DNA of 10,197 nt from JANRLJ01 sp034437895 (GTDB lineage: Bacteria; Chloroflexota; Anaerolineae; Aggregatilineales; Phototrophicaceae), in assembly GCA_034437895.1 (NCBI GenBank), contig DAOTTO010000251.1, positions 1-10,197 of the forward strand, given 5' to 3'. Shown piece by piece: positions 1 through 6,400 of this stretch. The notes beneath the pieces are model-generated. The model was not told the DNA's origin, did not search any database, and saw only the letters and a list, made by a program, of their open reading frames with translations. Position 1 is the first letter of the stretch; every line of letters starts with the position of its first letter. Both the position numbers and the translations under genes were made by a program.

Positions 1-103
1 TACCCCACCCCTAAATCCCCTCCCCATTGCATGGAGAGGGGACTTCAAGATGCGTTTTTCTCCCCCTCTCCAAGTATTGGAGAGGGGGCCGGGGGGTGAG
101 GTA
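1..103. repeat. GC-rich inverted-repeat element, copy 1
   Basis: The ends are inverted repeats: the left end reads TACCCCACCCC and the right end, reverse-complemented, reads TACCTCACCCCCC. Inside are two hairpins: CCCCTCC..GGAGAGGGG around CCATTGCATGG (about 17-40), and CCCCCTCTCC / GGAGAGGGGG around AAGTATT (about 62-87). No coding frame is convincing. This resembles the short non-coding intergenic repeats (REP/MITE-like) that are dispersed in many bacterial genomes. The element touches the first base of the window, so its true left end and any target-site duplication cannot be judged. A second copy in the opposite orientation lies at 9918-10016. Confidence 0.7.
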
Positions 104-179
104 AGCGAAAGTCCTGCAAAGAAAAAAGAAGATTGAAGAATTTATTAGGTGTTCTCGATGACTTGGTGGTTCAAAGAAT

Positions 180-680
180 TTAAACCTGCGTTAAGATGAG
201 GCGCAAAAATAAAACGGGTTCTTGACCGCTGCCGAGGTTGAGCATCAAAATATGGCTGTCCTCAAAACCCAAGTGCCGATATAAGGCAACCGCGCCGGTG
301 TTGCTTAAGGCCGCGCCAATTTCGACACATTCGGCCTGCATGTCGCAAGCCACCCTGACTAAATATTGAATCATCGCCGTACCTAATCCGCGTCCGCGAT
401 GTTCTTCCGCCACAATCAAATCGCTGATTTCCGCGCAGCGAGGCCACAGGAGTATTTGACCGTAACCGCGTAAGATATTGTGCTGCCCTTCCATAATGAC
501 CACGCCCAGACCGCGCCCCTGTCGTCCATACTGTTGGGCGCGGGTGAAGAGTTGGTAAATCGCCGCTTGTGGACGATCAGGCCAGCATAAGGTATGGATC
601 ATGACCGCATCGGTCAGTTGAACAGGGCGCAAGGTTATGTGAGGATCGGGAGTTTGGAGCGCCAAGGGTCGGTTAATCAT
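180..680 (-). CDS. GNAT family N-acetyltransferase
   Basis: This 166-residue protein has the length and layout of a single-domain GNAT enzyme, which moves an acetyl group from acetyl-CoA to an amine. The acetyl-CoA-binding motif A is clear: HRGRGLGTAMI, with R95-G96-x-G98-x-G100 matching the Q/R-x-x-G-x-G/A consensus, preceded by the beta-4 strand AEISDLIV. The C-terminal ALYRHLGFE (about 132-140) is the usual motif B end, with Tyr134 in the place of the common general acid. The substrate cannot be told from sequence. I chose ATG at 680 over the GTG just before it at 683, because a TATAAT box ends only 6 nt upstream, which puts the expected transcription start at or next to this ATG. There is no Shine-Dalgarno. 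The gene is separated from the Met-rich gene upstream by that gene's terminator, so it is probably monocistronic. No terminator is obvious after the stop. Confidence 0.88.
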   Translation of the reverse strand: MINRPLALQTPDPHITLRPVQLTDAVMIHTLCWPDRPQAAIYQLFTRAQQYGRQGRGLGVVIMEGQHNILRGYGQILLWPRCAEISDLIVAEEHRGRGLGTAMIQYLVRVACDMQAECVEIGAALSNTGAVALYRHLGFEDSHILMLNLGSGQEPVLFLRLILTQV

Positions 681-686
681 CACACA

Positions 687-692
687 ATTATA
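687..692 (-). promoter_or_regulatory. -10 box of the GNAT gene; possible leaderless start
   Basis: The minus strand reads TATAAT, a perfect sigma70 -10 hexamer, followed by TGTGTG and then ATG at 680. A start site about 7 nt after the hexamer would fall on the A of the ATG. No good -35 is present (TTTAGT at 17-bp spacing is weak) and there is no Shine-Dalgarno. The leaderless reading is an inference from this spacing. Confidence 0.5.
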
Positions 693-754
693 GCATCAAT
701 CCTTTATGCACTAAATCATGCCAATAAAAGAGTAAAATATGGGGAATGGCGAAT

Positions 755-787
755 CATAAAAACATGGTAGGGATTTTCCCTACCATG
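755..787 (-). terminator. Rho-independent terminator of the Met-rich gene
   Basis: On the minus strand a perfect 10-bp stem, CATGGTAGGG / CCCTACCATG with a 5-nt AAAAT loop (763-787), is followed at once by TTTTTATG (755-762). It lies 39 bp after the stop codon of the Met-rich gene and before the GNAT promoter, so it separates the two genes. Confidence 0.85.
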
Positions 788-825
788 CCAAATGGTCTAT
801 TCTTCTGGTTAAGATGCTGGTTAAA

Positions 826-1377
826 TTATTGCGCTGTTTCCATCATCATCATTTGGGATTCTGCAAGGATGTGGGCCAAAATGAACTGCTCCACATTCGC
901 CCGCAGCGCGGTACAGGCCGGGTCTTCATCCGCAACTACGCCAGCAGGTAGTTGGGTAAAGGTGGAAAGATCGGTTGCATCCATCTCCATGCCTGCCATG
1001 TAAGCATCGGTCAATTCTTGCAGGCTCATTTCCATCATTGGCGCGACCATTGCTTCCATCGATTCCATCGCCATCATTTCTTCTTCGGTAGCTTCTTCCA
1101 TCATAGCGGTCATCATCGCCATTGTTTCCTGAATCAGCGGGGTATACTGTCCATAATCGATTGGGCGCATGGCTTCGGCTTGGTTCATCATGAAGCCGGA
1201 GAGATAATCGTAATCGTGTTCGGCAATATAAAGCAGCAGCATGAGGGTAGAATCGCATACTAACGGCGCATCATCTTGTGCTTGGCTAACAGTGGTGCGG
1301 GCGGTGGGCAGAATACCTACAGCGACAACTAAAGCAAGTGCGACAAGAAATAAGCGGATACGGTTTGTTTTTAACAT
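826..1377 (-). CDS. Exported methionine-rich protein of unknown function
   Basis: I do not recognise a family. The 183-residue product has a clear signal peptide: KTNRIR, then a hydrophobic core LFLVALALVVAVGIL, with likely cleavage near SQA-QD (about residue 33). The mature part is short and acidic, and I count 25 Met in 183 residues. They cluster in MAMMTAMM (86-93), MMAMESMEAM (101-110), MMEM (114-117), MAGMEM (127-132) and a C-terminal MMMM (176-179). C41 and C155 are the only cysteines and could form a disulfide after export. Met clusters in exported proteins often bind soft metals such as Cu(I), but no classical copper site is complete here, so metal binding is only a hypothesis. ATG at 1377 has an excellent GAGGAG 7 nt upstream. 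The gene follows the corrinoid-type binding-protein gene by 130 bp; a terminator and a phased heptamer array in that gap suggest separate control. Confidence 0.82.
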   Translation of the reverse strand: MLKTNRIRLFLVALALVVAVGILPTARTTVSQAQDDAPLVCDSTLMLLLYIAEHDYDYLSGFMMNQAEAMRPIDYGQYTPLIQETMAMMTAMMEEATEEEMMAMESMEAMVAPMMEMSLQELTDAYMAGMEMDATDLSTFTQLPAGVVADEDPACTALRANVEQFILAHILAESQMMMMETAQ

Positions 1378-1394
1378 GGTTCAACTCCTCATAG

Positions 1395-1423
1395 GAAAGA
1401 AAAAGGTGTCTAAATTAGACACC
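1395..1423 (-). terminator. Rho-independent terminator after the binding-protein gene
   Basis: GGTGTCTAAATTAGACACC (1405-1423) is a 19-bp palindrome. On the minus strand it forms GGTGTCT / AGACACC with a 5-nt loop and is followed by TTTTTCTTTCC. It lies 85 bp after the binding-protein stop and only 18 bp before the Met-rich start codon, so transcripts reading through from the riboswitch-controlled gene should mostly stop here. The right arm would lie at or before the start site of the proposed Met-rich promoter, so that promoter's own message may not form the hairpin. Confidence 0.75.
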
Positions 1424-1426
1424 CTA

Positions 1427-1432
1427 AACATA
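1427..1432 (-). promoter_or_regulatory. Candidate -10 box of the Met-rich gene
   Basis: The minus strand reads TATGTT (4 of 6 to consensus), 8 bp after the last heptamer of the array and with no recognisable -35. Activator-dependent promoters of the PhoB type lack a -35 in the same way. The expected start is near 1420, inside the terminator palindrome. The call is weak on its own and rests on the neighbouring array. Confidence 0.33.
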
Positions 1433-1440
1433 TTGAGCAA

Positions 1441-1491
1441 GTCTAACGGTGGGCTAACGGAAGTCTTACAAATGTCTTGCAAAAGCCTTAC
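1441..1491 (-). promoter_or_regulatory. Five heptamers at exact 11-bp spacing, candidate response-regulator operator
   Basis: On the plus strand, heptamers start at 1441, 1452, 1463, 1474 and 1485: GTCTAAC, GGCTAAC, GTCTTAC, GTCTTGC, GCCTTAC. They fit GTCTTAC with 0 to 2 mismatches each. Read toward the Met-rich gene they are GTAAGGC, GCAAGAC, GTAAGAC, GTTAGCC, GTTAGAC. One match per helical turn in direct orientation is how OmpR/PhoB-family response regulators bind DNA as tandem dimers. A sixth match, GTCTAAA at 1408, lies exactly 33 bp (three turns) further on, inside the terminator arm. The array occupies the gap between the two genes and ends 8 bp before a candidate -10. The regulator is not in this window. 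Confidence 0.55.
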
Positions 1492-1507
1492 GTCAGATTA
1501 CGCCGCG

Positions 1508-2725
1508 TTACTCCATCAGCCGATAGAAGAACAACTCATAATCGGGCAGCAGGTCGGGATAGAGGATTTTGATGATGTCCGCCAGAATCAAGTGGGGGCT
1601 GGTTACGCCTGTTTCATAAATGTCGTTGCCGCCGTTTACGTTGACACGCGCATCGTTGTTATAGACGTTTCCCGTTGTAAAGGGGCCTAAATCGCCGTAA
1701 CGCTCATCAACAGCGCGTAAGTCGTCCAGCGTTGTGATGCCGAATTGATTCGCCAGCCAGATATCCGCATCTAATCCAGCAGCGTAAACCGCCTCAAACG
1801 CAAACGATACACTGCCAGTCACGTCTTGCACTTCGGGCGCATCGTTCAAGACATTGTTTACGCCAGCATCGCGCAATAGCTGGCCTGAATAGCTCTGTGC
1901 GCCGGGGACGAACCATGCTTCATCATAGCCGCTGAAGGCATCCCACAGCACGAGGGGGCGTTCTGTGGCGGGAATGTCTGCGGTGAGGGCGGCTAAATCT
2001 TCGTAGGCGGTGACTTCTTCATCGAACAAAGCTGTTGCTTCGGCTTCGGCATTAAAAAACAGCGCCGTGAATTTTATCCATTCCGCCCGACCCAACGGTG
2101 AAGTCTCCGCCAGATCGCCATTGAGCGCCACAAATACACCGGATTCAATCAAGGCCGGATGCGCGTCATATTCGGGGAAGCCGCTGCCATAGGCAAAGAC
2201 GACCTCCGGCTCGGCATCCAGCACCATCTCGACATTGATAGATGAGCCGTTGCCGACTTCGATCAACTCACCTGAGTCAATTTTTCCCGCGACTTCCGCG
2301 GAATTGACATACAAGAAGCTATCCAGCCCGATTAAATGATCGACTAAGCCAAGCTGAACCAAATGCGGAAGATAAGTTGTCGAAAGCGCGATCACACGCC
2401 CGGTAGGGACTTCGATCATCGGTAAATCGTCATAGCCTTCGGGCGCGGGTGTGCCACACTGCACCAACACATATTGAGCAGCATCGGTTTCCGCTGCGTT
2501 TGCCCAGGGACGATTAACCGTGACAACTTTGTAGTTATTAAAATATTCGACTGACCAGCCTGTCGATTGCGTGACTTCGACTTTCTCCGGGAAGTAATCG
2601 ACTTCTGCGTCAAAATCGGCGACGCAGGTATCAAGTAGATTGGCTTCCTGTGCTATGACGGTAGAGAACGAAAAAGCGATCAGCAGTGCGATCAATAGGC
2701 CGTGAATCAGATTACGGTGTTTCAT
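1508..2725 (-). CDS. ABC transporter substrate-binding protein, BtuF/FhuD type, probably corrinoid
   Basis: The 405-residue product belongs to the Peripla_BP_2 fold that captures corrinoids or ferric chelates outside the membrane for a BtuCD/FecCD-type importer. A signal peptide covers about residues 1-25 (LIHGLLIALLIAFSFSTVIA-Q). There is no lipobox Cys, so it is not an obvious lipoprotein, although C34 and C90 could pair. RVIALSTTYLPHLVQLGLVDHLIGL (110-134) is the typical first-lobe start. E215 in LGRAEWIKF and the E371 region in DIYETGVTSPHLILADIIKILYP are where this family carries the glutamates that dock onto the permease. Corrinoid specificity is inferred from the cobalamin riboswitch upstream; siderophore binding is the alternative. 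ATG at 2725 gives the signal peptide directly; AAGGAAGG lies 14 nt upstream, farther than ideal. No permease or ATPase gene follows, so those subunits must be encoded elsewhere. Confidence 0.9.
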   Translation of the reverse strand: MKHRNLIHGLLIALLIAFSFSTVIAQEANLLDTCVADFDAEVDYFPEKVEVTQSTGWSVEYFNNYKVVTVNRPWANAAETDAAQYVLVQCGTPAPEGYDDLPMIEVPTGRVIALSTTYLPHLVQLGLVDHLIGLDSFLYVNSAEVAGKIDSGELIEVGNGSSINVEMVLDAEPEVVFAYGSGFPEYDAHPALIESGVFVALNGDLAETSPLGRAEWIKFTALFFNAEAEATALFDEEVTAYEDLAALTADIPATERPLVLWDAFSGYDEAWFVPGAQSYSGQLLRDAGVNNVLNDAPEVQDVTGSVSFAFEAVYAAGLDADIWLANQFGITTLDDLRAVDERYGDLGPFTTGNVYNNDARVNVNGGNDIYETGVTSPHLILADIIKILYPDLLPDYELFFYRLME

Positions 2726-2760
2726 GGTTTAAATTTTTTCCTTCCTTTGCGAACAGACAT
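2722..2760 (-). other. 12-codon ORF overlapping the binding-protein start (ATGA)
   Basis: A short frame MSVRKGRKKFKP ends in a TGA that shares two bases with the ATG of the binding-protein gene. ATGA overlaps often go with translational coupling. The AAGGAAGG that would serve the main gene lies inside this frame. The mini-ORF has no good Shine-Dalgarno of its own, so it may be chance. Confidence 0.18.
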
Positions 2761-2805
2761 GAACAACGGGTGTTGCGTTTTGTAAAGGCAAGGCAGCGCT
2801 TATCT

Positions 2806-2823
2806 CTACAGGTGTTGTTTCAT
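2806..2823 (-). CDS. Possible 5-codon leader peptide (MKQHL)
   Basis: On the minus strand ATG AAA CAA CAC CTG TAG is preceded, at 5 nt, by AGAGGAGG, the best Shine-Dalgarno in the leader and better placed than that of the binding-protein gene. It lies after the riboswitch terminator and 80 bp before the main start codon. It may be a translated leader, the remnant of a lost gene start, or simply a ribosome-loading site. No amino-acid run suggests classical attenuation. Confidence 0.3.
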   Translation of the reverse strand: MKQHL

Positions 2824-2831
2824 AACGGCCT

Positions 2832-2848
2832 CCTCTGTAAATCAGAGG
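2832..2848 (-). promoter_or_regulatory. Hairpin overlapping the leader Shine-Dalgarno
   Basis: The minus strand forms CCTCTG / CAGAGG with an ATTTA loop. Its 3' arm takes in the first half of the AGGAGG in front of the 5-codon ORF, so folding could limit ribosome access. A second weaker stem (CCCC..GGGG, about 2853-2868) lies between it and the riboswitch terminator. Confidence 0.4.
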
Positions 2849-2869
2849 AAAGCCCCGCGCAGAAGGGGA

Positions 2870-2896
2870 CAACAAAAAAGCCCGCTGGGCAGCGGG
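2870..2896 (-). terminator. Intrinsic terminator of the riboswitch expression platform
   Basis: On the minus strand CCCGCT / AGCGGG with a GCCC loop (2881-2896) is followed by CTTTTTTGTT. It lies 86 bp downstream of the riboswitch aptamer and before the binding-protein start, so ligand binding most likely favours premature termination. The upstream AAGGGAAGC (about 2929-2937) could pair by GGGAA with TTCCC at the foot of the terminator as a partial antiterminator; this is only a candidate. Confidence 0.85.
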
Positions 2897-2982
2897 AATC
2901 GTCAATAGGCGACATTATTTCCACGCTCGCTTCCCTTATCCTCGAAGGTGCAAGTAGCAGCACACGGCTGCGGAACGAGACA

Positions 2983-3119
2983 AAGTGAAGGCGGGTAATC
3001 GGGCTTTAGCTTTGCGATAAATATCGCAGGAACTATTACCGTTGCGGGTCAGCGCCGGACTTTCACCGGTCTTCCCCCATTTATGCGCCGTACATCCGGG
3101 TACTGGCGCACCTTCACCT
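2983..3119 (-). promoter_or_regulatory. Cobalamin (B12) riboswitch aptamer
   Basis: On the minus strand the conserved core reads GACCGGTGAAAGTCCGG (3055-3071), then CTGACCCGCAACGGTAA (3036-3052), then AGCCCGATTACCCGCC (2990-3005). These match the hallmark blocks of cobalamin riboswitches such as the one ahead of btuB. Closing stem P1 pairs AGGTGAAGG (3111-3119) with CCTTCACTT (2983-2991) with one G-U pair. A 7-bp stem TGCGATA / TATCGCA (3013-3028) fits the variable arm. The aptamer begins about 10 nt after the predicted start of transcription. Known members bind adenosyl- or methylcobalamin and turn off uptake or synthesis genes, here the BtuF-like gene. Confidence 0.93.
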
Positions 3120-3136
3120 TATGAAGTTGTGGATTT

Positions 3137-3165
3137 AAGGTAACATCTCATCAAGGTGATGTCAA
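3137..3165 (-). promoter_or_regulatory. Promoter of the riboswitch-controlled gene
   Basis: The minus strand has a perfect -35 TTGACA (3160-3165) and a weak -10 TACCTT (3137-3142) at the ideal 17-bp spacing. The start site would be near 3130, just ahead of the aptamer. Confidence 0.6.
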
Positions 3166-3216
3166 GCGATTTAAGCAAACACAATAGGGCAATTGCATCA
3201 AAACGATTTCTAGGTT

Positions 3217-3244
3217 TTTTAAAGGTTCTTAAAGAATGTTAAAG
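3217..3244. repeat. Three 8-bp direct repeats at 10-bp spacing
   Basis: TTTTAAAG, TCTTAAAG and TGTTAAAG start at 3217, 3227 and 3237, so TTAAAG recurs every 10 bp. On the minus strand they read CTTTAANA and lie about 50 bp upstream of the -35 of the riboswitch promoter. On the plus strand they precede a TAAGAT (3254-3259). They could be a regulator site for either direction or an AT-rich chance. The rest of 3166-3361 shows no other clear signal. Confidence 0.35.
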
Positions 3245-3283
3245 GCGTAGGGGTAAGATAGCCCTTGCTCCTAAAAACTTCTC

Positions 3284-3412
3284 ATGACCTTTTACGACAC
3301 AATTGTTAAATTTTATGCAATCGCCTTAGCAAATACAATTTATCCTTTTGTCGCGGCTTTTTTATGGCCTGTGTCTACCGGCGTTCATCATCTGCTCAAC
3401 GATGGCCTGTAG
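3284..3412 (+). CDS. Possible 42-residue membrane peptide
   Basis: An ATG frame encodes MTFYDTIVKFYAIALANT followed by IYPFVAAFLWPVSTGVHHLLNDGL, with one hydrophobic stretch that could span a membrane. It overlaps the last 51 bp of the kinase gene on the other strand. A TAAGAT box at 3254-3259 could place a start near 3266, but there is no Shine-Dalgarno. It could easily be chance, so confidence is low. Confidence 0.15.
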   Translation: MTFYDTIVKFYAIALANTIYPFVAAFLWPVSTGVHHLLNDGL

Positions 3413-6400
3413 GCTCTTCTCACGGCCTTTGGCTTGGGCTTCGGTTAGGGCTTCTGGTGTCATCTCGTGTTTTAACTGCGATAATAACTGTTCAGAGAAA
3501 TTCTGTCCCTGCTTTTCCAGCGAGGGATGATTAAGGATGAAGCCGATCAGTTCCGCCGCCGTTTGATTGTCGCCGCTGTTCACCAGCAAACCCGCCATCC
3601 CATCAAGGACATCCAGAATCAACGGGATCACGCCCATCCGCAGCCCATCTTTAAGCGCGGCCCGATAATAACGCCATGCCTCGGCATCTTCGCCTAAGGC
3701 ATAGGTCGTGTTGCCCAGATTATTTAAGGCGACAGCGATACCGCGTCGATCACCAAGTTCGCGGTAGGTGGAAAGCGCTTGATCGTAGTTATCTTTGGCA
3801 TACGCATAATCGCGCTGCATCCGCGCCACATTACCTAAGCCTGTGAGGGTGGTGGCGCTGCCGCGTTTGTCACCAATACTGCCAAACTGGATGAGTGCTT
3901 GATGGTAATACTGGCTTGCTTGGGGATAATTTGCCAGCGCATACGCGACATCGCCTTTACGCTGCGTCGCCAGCGCTAACCCCAAACGATCGCCAATCGT
4001 CTCACAAATAACGATGGCCTCTTGATAGCGCGACTCGGCTTCGGCGTAATTGCCAATTGTTTGCGCGATGTTGCCCAAGCCGATATAAGCCGCCGCCATG
4101 CCTTGACGATCTCCCAAAGCCTCGCACATCGTGACACTTTCTAGGCACAACCGCCGCGCTTCGGTGTAATCCCCTAGATCATGCGCGACGCTCCCCAAGC
4201 TGTCGAGTAAGTTTGCCTCGGCATATTTGTCACCGTTTTCTTGGCTGATGACGAGCGCATGATTAAACAACTCACGCGCCTCTTTATACTCTCCCTTTAT
4301 ATAAGCCACCCGCCCTAAATCGGCACGAGCATGACCTAATGTGGTGCGATCCTCAATTTTTTCGGCGAGCGCTGCGCTTTCGGTGTGCAATTGCTCTGCA
4401 CGATCATAATCATTCTGGGCATAGGCCACATCGCCAAGATGATTAGACGTGCGAGCGATGCCAAATTGATCTTCCAGTGTTTTATAAATCGTCAGGCTGT
4501 CCTCATAAAGACCCTGTGCCTTCATCGTTTCGCCTAAGCCAAAATAGGCTTGCCCCAAACCCTCTTTTAACGCTGCCAATTGCCCTTGCGCGGCGCTTTC
4601 GCCAGACTCAATCCGTTCTTGGATAATCTGTGCGGCTCGGTCAAGTTGGGTGACGGCTTGCAAAAAGGCCGTTCCCGCCAGCGCAGCTTTTCCGGCTTTT
4701 GTGGCGTAGGCCAATTCTTTTTCTTGATTTCCCGCCATGCCCCAATAATAAGCGAGGTTAGCGGCTTGTTCCGCCGACTCTCCGTGATGTTGTTCGATGA
4801 CTTCCGCCACACGCTGAAACGTAATTTGGCGTTCCAGTGCAGACATTTCTTGCAACAAGATGTCGCGCAGTTTATCGTGGGCGAAGCGCCAGCGGCCTTC
4901 CTGTACATCCAAAACCGCGACATTCACGCAGTCCGTCAGCCATTCATCCAGATCAACCGTCTCATGCGAGGTCGCTACTGCCCCGGATGCGACGATCAAA
5001 CGCAGCACGTCCAGATCAAGCCAGCGCCCTAAAACTGCCGCCGTCCGCAGTAAGGGGTGGTCTTTATCCGGCACACGTCCCAATCGCCGTTGGACGATGT
5101 TCTGTACCCCGCCGGAAAACACACCCATTGGCAGGATCATTTCACCCACTTGCCCTAATCGTCCCGCTTCTTCCGCCAACGCCCGCACGACTTCCACCAA
5201 AAAGAAGATATTGCCTTCGGTTTCTCGTTGCAGGAACTCGACAACTTCTTCTTTTCGTCCGGCATTTCCCAGCATCGCCGCGCTAAGTTCTTCGATATCG
5301 TTGGTCGCCAACCGATCTAACTTCAGGACTTGCATATCTGGCAGTTCCGTCGGCAAGTAAAAGCGCTCGTCATCACGGTAGCTGGCGACCACCATCAGCG
5401 GCATCTCTTCGACGAGGGCATTAATCCGGCGCAAGAGCAAGAGACTCTCGCCTGGGGCCCAATGTAAATCTTCCAAAATAACCAGCATCGACTGCGGCTT
5501 ACCATTGGGTTTACCCGCCGCGACAGTGAACCGTCGGAACAAGTCTTCCACCACCGAGAGCAGAAAATCTCGCGCTTGGAACGCATCCAACTGCGTATTT
5601 TCGGGAATGTCGCGTCCGAGCAGGGTCGCTAAATCCGGTACAATCGTTTTGAGCGCATCCGCTTCTAAATCTTTAATATCGGTCAGCAGCGCCATCCAGC
5701 GCAAAACATCGCGCCACAATTGATAGGGATGCCCGCCTTCGCTGATGGCCTGCCCACGCAAAACGAGCGCCCCTTCCACCAGCGCCAACGTCCGCAGTTC
5801 GTCCACCAAGCGCGATTTGCCCACGCCGCTTTCGCCGCCGATCAGCCATGCGCTGCCTTTGCCCGTCGTCAGCACTCGCGCCAAGGAGCGAGAAAGTGTT
5901 TCCACCTCTCTTGTTCGCCCGACCAACTCCGCCGCTTGCAAAAAGCTCTCGCGGATGGCTTTCGTCTCCTGCGGCAGTTGACGATTCATCGCCTCACACA
6001 GCGCCACGATGACGGCTTCCGCATTTTCATAACGATATTCTGGGTTTTTATGGAGAAGTTGCTCCAGCAGTAAGACCAAATCCTCGTTGATGTCTAATGC
6101 CCATACATTAGGCGGAGTCGTCAGGATGTCGCGGATTAAGCGCGTGGTATTGCTGGTGTCAAACGGATGATGACCCGCCAGCATTTCGTAAGCAATCACG
6201 CCGACAGCATACAGATCAGATTTCGGAGTCGCCGCTTTGCCTTGCAGCATTTCCGGCGCGATATACGTCAACGTACCGACGACTTGCTCACCGGTGGCTT
6301 CTTCGCGGTCTGTCGAGAGGCCAAAATCCAGCACCTTGACGACTTTATTGCCCTCGGCATCGGTGGTCACCAGCGCGTTATTCGGTTTTAAGTCGCGGTG

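Noticed and set aside
1..103. CRISPR-like repeats at either edge
   Set aside because: There is only one unit per edge, each quasi-palindromic, with no regular repeat-spacer pattern.
746..1263. Plus-strand frames of 85 and 103 codons over the Met-rich gene, the second rich in His and Phe
   Set aside because: The His/Phe richness is just the complement of the ATG-rich methionine codons; the minus strand has the signal peptide and Shine-Dalgarno.
1241..1690. 149-codon plus-strand frame over the gap and the 3' end of the binding-protein gene
   Set aside because: It runs antisense to two well-supported genes and across their terminator and heptamer array, has no ribosome-binding site and no domain-like pattern.
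4580..5360. Plus-strand frames of 149-166 codons inside the kinase gene
   Set aside because: They are antisense to the ATPase region with recognised motifs, and are rich in Arg, Ser and Pro as expected of shadow frames.
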